A stretch of DNA of 26,029 nucleotides from the NCBI GenBank assembly GCA_002329645.1, contig DCTS01000095.1:1-26029 (forward strand), given 5' to 3'. Below, in pieces: positions 16,415-22,658 of this stretch (the first letter of the stretch is position 1; each line of letters begins with the position of its first letter). Source of the DNA: Lachnoclostridium sp. UBA1434 (GTDB taxonomy: Bacteria; Bacillota; Clostridia; Lachnospirales; Lachnospiraceae). The notes beneath the pieces are model-generated. The model was not told where the DNA came from, searched no databases, and saw nothing but the letters and a program-made list of their open reading frames with translations. The position numbers and the translations under genes are program-made.

Positions 16415-16443
16415 AGATTATCAAATATTATGCATTTTGTCAA
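16415..16443 (-). promoter_or_regulatory. promoter driving the candidate small RNA
   Basis: TTGACA (16443-16438), 17 nt, TAATCT (16420-16415); alternatively GATAAT with a 15-nt spacer. It lies between the galE stop (16492) and the terminator, so it cannot serve an annotated minus-strand gene. Confidence 0.5.
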
Positions 16444-16491
16444 TACGTTTTATGTTTGTTAATAGACTTTCGGGCAAATTGCATAAAACAC

Positions 16492-17505
16492 TTAGCTTTT
16501 GTATCCGTTTGGATTTTTGCTCTGCCAGCGGTAGGAATCCTCGCACATTTTGTCGATTCCCCTGACCGCCTTCCATCCCATTTCTTTGTAAGCCTTTGAG
16601 GGGTCCGCATAGGATATTGCATAATCCCCTGGCCTTCTGTCAGTGACAACATATGGAAGCTCTTTGCCGCAAGCCTTTTCATAGCTTCTGATAACCTCCA
16701 TAACGCTGTATCCGATACCGGTACCCAGGTTATAGGTTACAATTCCGGGATTCTCATTCAGCTTTTCCAGGGCCTTGATATGTCCTATTGCAAGATCCAC
16801 CACATGAATATAGTCCCTTATTCCAGTACCGTCAGGCGTATCATAGTCGTTGCCGAACACCCTGATCTCCTTAAGAACGCCTGCTGCCACCTTGGCTATA
16901 TAAGGCACAAGATTATTGGGTATTCCGTTAGGATCCTCGCCGATCTCTCCGCTTTCATGAGCTCCAATCGGATTGAAATATCTGAGCAAAGCCACATTCC
17001 AGCTATTGTCTGAAGCATAAAGATCCCGCAGCATATCCTCTATTATAAGCTTAGTTCTTCCGTAGGGGTTAATCGCATACAAAGGGAAGTCCTCTGTAAC
17101 AGGCACCTTTGAGGGATTGCCGTAAACTGTTGCAGACGAGGAGAATACAAGCATTTTAACATTCATCTCGCTCATTACCTCAAGCAGTGTAACCGTTCCA
17201 GATATATTATTCTTAAAGTACTTAAGCGGGATCGCACAGGATTCTCCCACAGCCTTAAGTCCGGCAAAGTGCATTACCGCATCCGCCTTTTCCTTTTTAA
17301 ATATTTCCCTTAAGGCTTCCTTATCCAAAATATCCGCTTCATAAAAGCTGATTTTCTTACCTGCCAGTTTTTCAACCCTGCGGACTGCTTCTATGCATGA
17401 ATTACTGAGATTATCCACAACAACCACCTCGTAACCCGCATTTAAAAGCTCCAGGTCGGTATGGCTTGCTATATATCCAGCTCCTCCTGTTACAAGTACT
17501 TTCAT
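16492..17505 (-). CDS. galE: UDP-glucose 4-epimerase
   Basis: 337 residues. Interconverts UDP-glucose and UDP-galactose with tightly bound NAD, feeding galactose use and surface glycans. An extended SDR fold is seen: nucleotide-binding VTGGAGYIASHT (residues 5-16), DNLSNS, HFAGLKAVGES, catalytic SSSATVYG, and YGRTK with the Tyr/Lys pair. LLRYFNPIGAHESG, GTGIRDYIHV and NLGTG follow. The third glycine of the usual GxxGxxG is alanine. I set the start at the ATG 17505 (MKVLVTGG) with AAGGGAG upstream; a TTG six codons earlier overlaps that site. No other Leloir genes are adjacent. Confidence 0.95.
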   Translation of the reverse strand: MKVLVTGGAGYIASHTDLELLNAGYEVVVVDNLSNSCIEAVRRVEKLAGKKISFYEADILDKEALREIFKKEKADAVMHFAGLKAVGESCAIPLKYFKNNISGTVTLLEVMSEMNVKMLVFSSSATVYGNPSKVPVTEDFPLYAINPYGRTKLIIEDMLRDLYASDNSWNVALLRYFNPIGAHESGEIGEDPNGIPNNLVPYIAKVAAGVLKEIRVFGNDYDTPDGTGIRDYIHVVDLAIGHIKALEKLNENPGIVTYNLGTGIGYSVMEVIRSYEKACGKELPYVVTDRRPGDYAISYADPSKAYKEMGWKAVRGIDKMCEDSYRWQSKNPNGYKS

Positions 17506-17591
17506 GTTATAATCTCCCTTCAAACTGCCTATGGTAATATATTATTATCCTGCATAAGGCTCTATAATAACCTGAATTAGTCATTAAGCAT

Positions 17592-17620
17592 ATTGTACTT
17601 TAAAAAGCCGTATTTGAAAA
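17592..17620 (-). promoter_or_regulatory. probable sigma-A promoter of galE
   Basis: TTTTCA (17620-17615), 17 nt, TACAAT (17597-17592) on the minus strand; the predicted leader is about 80 nt. This sits in the 330-bp divergent gap between galE and the CAP lipoprotein gene. Confidence 0.5.
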
Positions 17621-17734
17621 CAGCAAATTATGAACATAAATAAAAATTGACTTTAGTACCACACCGGAATTAACCTTTTCAAGCCGGTACATAAATTAAT
17701 ATAAATGAATAAAAGAATATAAGAATGAAAATAA

Positions 17735-17788
17735 TGGAAGGCCTTCCAGCAACACCTCAGTTAAAAGCTCCTGCCGTTATGCTAGAAT
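17735..17788 (+). promoter_or_regulatory. promoter with upstream 14-bp palindrome for the CAP lipoprotein gene
   Basis: TGCTAGAAT (17780-17788) is an extended -10, with TTAAAA (17761-17766) 16 nt upstream. TGGAAGGCCTTCCA (17735-17748), a perfect 14-bp palindrome, lies 12 bp before the -35, a position suited to an activator site. Promoter and operator are inferred from position. Confidence 0.4.
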
Positions 17789-17836
17789 CTCATTAGAAGC
17801 TGCTTATTACTGATTTTATGTTAACGGAAGGAGCAA

Positions 17837-18856
17837 ATGCAGTTGATTCTTACATATAGGTCAGCCCTTTTCCTGGGCACATTAATTTTTTGCGCCCTTT
17901 TGACTGCTTGCGATAAGCTTGCTTACCCTGCCGGGTATTCCCTCTCCCCGGATGGGGCCGGCGGATATGGAGCCGATAAGGCCGTATCTGCCTATTACAG
18001 CGGGGCATCTTCCGGCTCCTTTACCCCTTCCGGAGATGAATATAATACCGCCGGCAAATATATGCTTTATGTCAGGGATTCATCCGTTAAACCGGGGGAC
18101 AGTATTGATACATTGATTGGCAATTTCGGTGAGCCGGGCAGAGTGGTTTCAACGGAATATGATTTTGAACTATATGTTTATAACAATACATACACCCGTC
18201 TTTTGCTTGTAGCGGTAAAGGACAATATGATAATAGGGTTTTATACGGATTCCGAGGACTTTTATTACAATGGAATTGCATACGGAGAAAGGCTTGAGAA
18301 GGTTAATAAAGCTCTGGGTAAATCCTATGAGGTAACCGATGTGCTTACATATGATGACGGAAAGTATTCGCTGAGGATTTTTATTGATGTTCCGGGAGGT
18401 GGGACGGTAACCGGGATATATCTGCTTGGCAATACCATCAAAGAGGATAAATATACCGACAAGGTTAAAAGAGATGCCGAGCAGCTGCTGCTTGACCTTA
18501 CCAATTCCATACGCGCAAGGCATAACCTGCCGCTGCTTTCCTGGTCTTCCTCCGCAGCCCTTTCATCCAGAAAGCACAGCCTTGATATGGCGGAAAACAG
18601 CTTTTTTTGCCATATAGGCTCCGACTTGACGGATCCGGGCCTCAGGCTGAATGCTTCCGGGATATCATATGAGGCTGCAGGCGAAAACATTATTGCCGGA
18701 TATGATTCTGTGATTTATGCAAGCCATGCATGGTTCAATTCACCGGAGCACCGTAAAAACATACTTGATGAAAGGTTCTGCAATATTGGTATAGGGTTCG
18801 AGTACCTGCAGGACAGCATATATAAAACCTATATTACCCAGGCCTTCTACAGATAA
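17837..18856 (+). CDS. CAP-domain (SCP/PR1-like) lipoprotein with CAP-associated N-terminal domain
   Basis: 339 residues. The lipoprotein signal ends ALLTAC (Cys25). Residues about 75-195 look like the CAP-associated domain found in YlbC-like proteins (KPGDSIDTLIGNFGEPGRV, YVYNNTYTRLLLVAVKDNMI). Residues about 210-335 are a CAP domain (LLLDLTNSIRARHNLPLLSW, SRKHSLDMAENSFFCH, AAGENIIAGY, AWFNSPEHRKNILDERF). The usual pocket residues are visible: His in SRKHS, Glu in AGENI and His in SPEHR. CAP proteins of this kind are exported; their activity in Firmicutes is largely unknown, with sporulation or envelope roles suggested. The ATG at 17837 has GGAAGGAG only 3 nt upstream; a TTG at 17843 is a possible alternative start. 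Confidence 0.88.
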   Translation: MQLILTYRSALFLGTLIFCALLTACDKLAYPAGYSLSPDGAGGYGADKAVSAYYSGASSGSFTPSGDEYNTAGKYMLYVRDSSVKPGDSIDTLIGNFGEPGRVVSTEYDFELYVYNNTYTRLLLVAVKDNMIIGFYTDSEDFYYNGIAYGERLEKVNKALGKSYEVTDVLTYDDGKYSLRIFIDVPGGGTVTGIYLLGNTIKEDKYTDKVKRDAEQLLLDLTNSIRARHNLPLLSWSSSAALSSRKHSLDMAENSFFCHIGSDLTDPGLRLNASGISYEAAGENIIAGYDSVIYASHAWFNSPEHRKNILDERFCNIGIGFEYLQDSIYKTYITQAFYR

Positions 18857-18857
18857 T

Positions 18858-18908
18858 AAAAGGGCATGTTGTTTACTAACTGATAAGCCGGTAATCAACA
18901 TGCCTTTT
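18858..18908 (+). terminator. bidirectional terminator between CAP lipoprotein and the alarmone operon
   Basis: AAAAGGGCATGTTGTTTAC (18858-18876) pairs with GTAATCAACATGCCTTTT (18891-18908), with one bulge and one mismatch. T-runs follow on both strands (CCTTTTAG plus; CCCTTTTATTAT minus). It begins 2 nt after the CAP gene stop and also serves the converging operon. Confidence 0.85.
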
Positions 18909-18985
18909 AGTTTCTGTTTTATACTGCACCATATGCACATAACTTCCTTGTGAGAAAATTAATCAACAATTAGCTTTTTATGAGT

Positions 18986-19585
18986 TTATATAATAATTAT
19001 CTCAAGAAGATATAGTATTATTAAGGCTATGCCGCCAAGTCCGATCAGCTGAAGGATAAATGATAAAATACTCCATACCCTGTTCTTTACCACGGCCTTC
19101 CTGAGCTTCTCAACATTTTCCTGAATCTCGGACATGTTTTGCTTGTATTGATTCAGAGTCTGCTTCTGCAATTCAATAAGTATGTCGGACAGGCGGTTGA
19201 CAACATTTTTATCCACGCCCTCCAGTTTATAATGGGTCTCAATTACGGATGCCGTGAGGCTTTCGATTTGCTCCATAATTTTATCGTTCTGAGCCGTCAA
19301 TTTATCAAAGGGTGTGTTATCGGAGTTATATGCCGCCTCTTCTACAAGGGCTGCCAGCTTTTTAAGCATATCCTTAATGCGTGTTATATCCACCGCAAGC
19401 TGAACAGAAGACATGCTGTTATCCGCAGCCTTTTTGCTCATCTCGTCATATATGCCGAAGTAATCCGATATGCATTCCTTGAACTTGTCCAGAAGCTTGC
19501 TGTACTCCGACAGCTTTTGCTCATATGCATCTCTTTTTCGTGTTCGTGCATCCTTATCCTGCATTCCAAAAGGAAAAATACTCAT
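18986..19585 (-). CDS. tail-anchored coiled-coil membrane protein of unknown function
   Basis: 199 residues, not recognised. Residues 10-165 are helical, charged and heptad-rich (YEQKLSEYSKLLDKFKECI, IMEQIESLTASVI, LSDILIELQKQTLNQYKQNM, IQENVEKLRKAVVKN), typical of a long coiled coil. A single hydrophobic helix (about 171-197, WSILSFILQLIGLGGIALI onward) ends at the C-terminus, so the protein is probably tail-anchored with the coiled coil in the cytoplasm. The ATG at 19585 has GGGAGGGAG upstream. It is separated by 25 nt from the upstream alarmone-synthetase gene, so the two are almost surely one operon. The pairing suggests the membrane protein works with, or positions, the synthetase; that is inference. 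Confidence 0.7.
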   Translation of the reverse strand: MSIFPFGMQDKDARTRKRDAYEQKLSEYSKLLDKFKECISDYFGIYDEMSKKAADNSMSSVQLAVDITRIKDMLKKLAALVEEAAYNSDNTPFDKLTAQNDKIMEQIESLTASVIETHYKLEGVDKNVVNRLSDILIELQKQTLNQYKQNMSEIQENVEKLRKAVVKNRVWSILSFILQLIGLGGIALIILYLLEIIII

Positions 19586-19610
19586 TGGTTCTCTCCCTCC
19601 CGATTTATCC

Positions 19611-20414
19611 TTATGTTCCTAAACCGAACAGTATCCTCTTCTTACCCTTGGGTTTTGCTTTCCCCTCTTCTTCCGTTTTGCTGCCGGTCTTAAGCGCCCC
19701 CTTCTCCTGCTCATCTACTATTGTCCCTGCAACATCTGCAACAACGGAAGAAAAGCCTTCTGAAAGCTCTCTGTCGTAACCATCTTCCTTACCAAGCTTT
19801 TTTATCTCCTCGCTCAGTGAAAACATTTTCTTGTCCAGGTATGATACCAGCTCTGAGCATTCCTTCAAATCCTTCTTTATGTGCTCCGGCGCTTTTCCTT
19901 CATACTTATAATAAATCTTATGCTCAAGGCTTGCCCAGAAATCCATGGCAATTGTCCTTATCTGAATCTCCACCTTGGTCTCCGTTATACTGTCTGACAG
20001 ATATATCGGCACAGATATTATCATATGATAGCTGGTATATCCGTTTTCCTTCGGATGCTTTATATAATCCTTGACTTTCAATACTTTTATATCGTTCTGT
20101 CTTGCGATTAGATCCGCTATTCTATATATATCCGATGTATAGGAGCATATGACCCTTATTCCCGCAACATCATTAATATACTTTTTTATATTTTCCACTG
20201 TCAGCTCAAGGCTGTACCGTCTAAGCTTCTTTGCTATGCTTTCCGGGGATTTCAGTCTTGAGGTTATATGCTCTATAGGGTTATGCCGGTGCAAAAGCTT
20301 AAACTCCTTATTGAGAATCTCCAGCCTGGTATTAACCTCTTTCAAAGCCGCATCATATAGTAAAAGCGTATTGCTCCATGCCTCTGCTTCATCATAAAAT
20401 ATGGGCAGATCCAT
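19611..20414 (-). CDS. small alarmone synthetase ((p)ppGpp synthetase, RelQ/YjbM-like) with C-terminal extension
   Basis: 267 residues. Transfers pyrophosphate from ATP to GTP/GDP to make (p)ppGpp. The RelA/SpoT synthetase domain spans residues about 15-205: NPIEHITSRLKSPESIAKKL (substrate-binding basic helix), DVAGIRVIC (catalytic Asp), YIKHPKENGYTSYHMI (nucleotide-stacking Tyr region), VEIQIRTIAMDFWASLEH (catalytic Glu) and KIYYKY. There is no hydrolase, TGS or ACT domain. RelQ proteins are about 210 residues; this one adds about 50 Glu/Lys/Gly-rich residues ending KGKKRILFGLGT. The ribosome site before the ATG (AAAAGGTTGTGATTAA) is weak and distant. It is first gene of a two-gene operon. 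Confidence 0.88.
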   Translation of the reverse strand: MDLPIFYDEAEAWSNTLLLYDAALKEVNTRLEILNKEFKLLHRHNPIEHITSRLKSPESIAKKLRRYSLELTVENIKKYINDVAGIRVICSYTSDIYRIADLIARQNDIKVLKVKDYIKHPKENGYTSYHMIISVPIYLSDSITETKVEIQIRTIAMDFWASLEHKIYYKYEGKAPEHIKKDLKECSELVSYLDKKMFSLSEEIKKLGKEDGYDRELSEGFSSVVADVAGTIVDEQEKGALKTGSKTEEEGKAKPKGKKRILFGLGT

Positions 20415-20488
20415 TTAATCACAACCTTTTAATGTGTAGTATGTCCAAAAAAGTAATTAATTACGTTCATATTTTGTTCATTATTTAC

Positions 20489-20497
20489 ATTATAGCA
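20489..20497 (-). promoter_or_regulatory. extended -10 promoter of the alarmone-synthetase operon
   Basis: TGCTATAAT (20497-20489) is a perfect extended -10; the -35 region is poor. The 68-nt leader contains GTAATTAATTAC (20453-20464), a 12-bp palindrome, and a doubled TGAAC (in TGAACAAAATATGAAC), both possible regulator sites. Confidence 0.6.
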
Positions 20498-20592
20498 TAC
20501 AAATATGAATAATCCTTGAATATTGCAAATTTTAATGAAAAATTAATAAAACATGCATTCCCTTTTTCGAAATGCGATATTATAAAAAATAG

Positions 20593-20621
20593 TTGACAAT
20601 ACCAAATCCAGAATATATAAT
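20593..20621 (+). promoter_or_regulatory. perfect-consensus sigma-A promoter of the leader/ABC exporter operon
   Basis: TTGACA (20593-20598), exactly 17 nt, TATAAT (20616-20621). It is the strongest promoter in the window. Transcription should start near 20628, about 28 nt before the leader ORF and 260 nt before the exporter genes, so expression is likely limited after initiation. Confidence 0.88.
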
Positions 20622-20642
20622 GTTGGGAGACTATTACAGAAA

Positions 20643-20851
20643 GTGAGGTAAACACATGAAATTGCGTTTGGGTAATAATTATAATTTAATAAATGTTTTA
20701 CATGTGGGATTACCTCATGGATTCAAAAAGCTTTAGCATAGCATTTTCCTGCCCCTTTGTGCGCACAGGACCAGGATTCGAATATGCCAGTGATTTGAGT
20801 TGAAAGCCGCGGTAATCTTGCTGCGGCTTATTTTAATTGTCCCGGGGACAA
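20643..20851 (+). promoter_or_regulatory. putative ribosome-controlled attenuator before the ABC exporter genes
   Basis: Pairing 1: TGAGGTAA + CACATG (20644-20651, 20653-20658; SD and AUG of the leader ORF) with TTACCTCA (20710-20717) and CATGTG (20701-20706). Pairing 2, terminator-like: AAGCCGCGG (20804-20812) with CTGCGGCTT (20821-20829), 8-nt loop, then ATTTTAATT. Alternative pairing 3: GATTACC (20708-20714) with GGTAATC (20811-20817), extended by two G-U pairs. Pairing 3 excludes both 1 and 2. A further small hairpin, TTGTCCCGGGGACAA (20837-20851), precedes the exporter ribosome site. The complementarities are visible; the switching is inferred. Confidence 0.6.
20656..20736 (+). CDS. 26-residue leader peptide upstream of the ABC exporter
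   Basis: ATG at 20656, TAG at 20734-20736, with GTGAGG 7 nt before the start. The peptide begins MKLRLGNNYNLINVL and ends PHGFKKL: cationic, with an Asn-rich first half, and no signal sequence. Four of its first thirteen residues are Asn (AAT codons). It lies directly downstream of a perfect promoter. Its start region is complementary to its own distal half, so translating ribosomes must reshape the leader RNA. I take it as a regulatory leader peptide in the manner of BmrB of Bacillus; the sequence itself is not one I recognise. A small exported peptide is the less likely alternative. Confidence 0.6.
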   Translation: MKLRLGNNYNLINVLHVGLPHGFKKL

Positions 20852-20888
20852 AATATGCATCTTGTTTATGCAGAATTTGGAGGAGTTT

Positions 20889-22658
20889 ATGAAAATATCT
20901 TATTACATAAAAAAATATTGGTATGCATATGCCTTTACCCTGCTGTGCATCATCATAACCGTATCCCTGGATATGATGTCACCGCAGGTGACTAAAAGGA
21001 TTATAGACAACGTCATCGTCGGGGGAGAGCTTGACCTTTTGCCGACCCTTCTGCTGATCATACTTATGATAGGCCTTGGCCGGTGCATATTTGCATATGC
21101 CAGGGAGCTTACCTTTGATCTGGTAAGCTCTAAGATAGCTGTCAACATAAGAAGGCATCTGTTCAGGCACATACAGACGCTGTCACTTAATTTTTTTGAT
21201 AATAACAATACCGGGGAGCTGATGTCCCGTGTTAAGGATGACGTAGACAGGCTGTGGGGAGCCTTCGGCTATGTAAGCGTCCTGATAATGGAAGTGGTAA
21301 TTCATACCGGAATAGCATTGTTCTGCATGTATTCCTTAAGCCCTTCCCTTGCCGTACTTCCCACGATTATACTGCCGCTTGTTGCAGGCCTTGCCATATT
21401 CATGGAGTATAAGCTGGGAAGCATTTACGAACAAATAAGCGAAGAGAATGCCAAGCTTAACCTTGTTGCACAGGAGAGCCTTTCGGGAATCAGAACCGTA
21501 AAGGCATTTGCCAGGGAAAGGTACGAGATACTGAAATTCCTGTCCCATAATGAGAAGTATTATGAGCTTAACATGAAGCAGTCCAGAGTATTCATAAAGC
21601 TGTACCCATATTTTCAGCTCGTTACTAAGATGCTTCCGCTGTTTGTTATACTTTACGGCGGATACAAGGTAATTAACGGACACTTGACTATTGGAACACT
21701 CGGAGCCTTCATGGAATACTCCATGAATATAGTTTGGCCTATGGAAATGCTGGGATGGCTGTCCAATGACCTTGCAGCGGCGGTTGCCTCCTATAAAAGG
21801 ATTAATAAGATATATGCAGAGAAGCCTACCGTAATCGAGGCAAATAATCCGGTTGTTCTGGAAAAGGTAAAGGGATCCGTAGAGTTTAAGAATGTATGCT
21901 TCTCCTTGGGAGACAAGGAAATTCTATCAGATATCAGCTTTAATCTTAAGGCAGGTAAAACAATAGGAATTATGGGAGCTACCGGAACAGGCAAAAGCTC
22001 GATCATTAATCTGCTTCAGCGCTTCTATGATGTAACCGGCGGAGAGATAGCGCTGGACGGGGTTAATATTAAGGAATTAACCTTAAAGCAGCTGAGGAAA
22101 AGCATATCCCTGGTTATGCAGGATGTGTTCCTCTTCTCCGATACCATCAATGAGAATGTCCGGATGGGTAAGAAGTACAAGGTAAAGCAGGAGGAGATAG
22201 TTGAAGCTGCGGAAAACGCCCAGGCCAGGGACTTCATAGAGCGTATGGAGGATAAATATGAAACCATAATCGGCGAGCGCGGTGTGGGGTTGTCCGGAGG
22301 ACAGAAGCAGCGCATCAGCATTGCGAGAGCCCTGGCAAAAAAGTCTCCCATACTTGTGCTGGATGATTCAACCTCGGCTCTGGATATGGAAACCGAGCTT
22401 ATGATTCAAAAGTCCCTTGCCGATGTTAAAGCAACCAAAATAATCATAGCCCACAGAATATCGGCCGTAAGGAATGCAGACGAAATTATTATTCTGGAAA
22501 ACGGCAGGATAACGGAACGTGGTACACACGATTTGCTTTTGAAGAAAAAGGGCTATTATTATAAGACCTACATAGCCCAATACGGGGACTACCTAAACGG
22601 TATAGACAATACTGAACAGACTATAGAAACTGACGGGGAGGTGGCATCATGTCTGTAA
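20889..22658 (+). CDS. heterodimeric ABC exporter, subunit with degenerate Walker B (BmrC/TM287-like)
   Basis: 589 residues. A half-transporter with six N-terminal membrane helices (residues about 10-290) and a C-terminal ATPase. Walker A is GATGTGKSS (363-371), Q-loop VMQDVFLFS, signature LSGGQ (468-472), Walker B ILVLDDSTSALD. In the last, Asp493 replaces the catalytic Glu, as in the non-catalytic-site subunits BmrC and TM287. H-loop IIAHRIS. It likely exports drugs or lipophilic compounds together with the next gene product. I set the start at ATG 20889 (MKISYYIKKYW) behind GGAGGAG; a TTG at 20862 and ATG at 20868 lie upstream of that site. The last 10 nt overlap the next gene, suggesting translational coupling. 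It sits behind an attenuator-like leader. Confidence 0.9.
   Translation: MKISYYIKKYWYAYAFTLLCIIITVSLDMMSPQVTKRIIDNVIVGGELDLLPTLLLIILMIGLGRCIFAYARELTFDLVSSKIAVNIRRHLFRHIQTLSLNFFDNNNTGELMSRVKDDVDRLWGAFGYVSVLIMEVVIHTGIALFCMYSLSPSLAVLPTIILPLVAGLAIFMEYKLGSIYEQISEENAKLNLVAQESLSGIRTVKAFARERYEILKFLSHNEKYYELNMKQSRVFIKLYPYFQLVTKMLPLFVILYGGYKVINGHLTIGTLGAFMEYSMNIVWPMEMLGWLSNDLAAAVASYKRINKIYAEKPTVIEANNPVVLEKVKGSVEFKNVCFSLGDKEILSDISFNLKAGKTIGIMGATGTGKSSIINLLQRFYDVTGGEIALDGVNIKELTLKQLRKSISLVMQDVFLFSDTINENVRMGKKYKVKQEEIVEAAENAQARDFIERMEDKYETIIGERGVGLSGGQKQRISIARALAKKSPILVLDDSTSALDMETELMIQKSLADVKATKIIIAHRISAVRNADEIIILENGRITERGTHDLLLKKKGYYYKTYIAQYGDYLNGIDNTEQTIETDGEVASCL

Noticed and set aside
20741..20790. 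Signal-recognition-particle RNA or another known structured RNA in the exporter leader
   Set aside because: The GGAAGGAAGCAGC-type tetraloop region of SRP RNA is absent; the stems are better explained by an attenuator.
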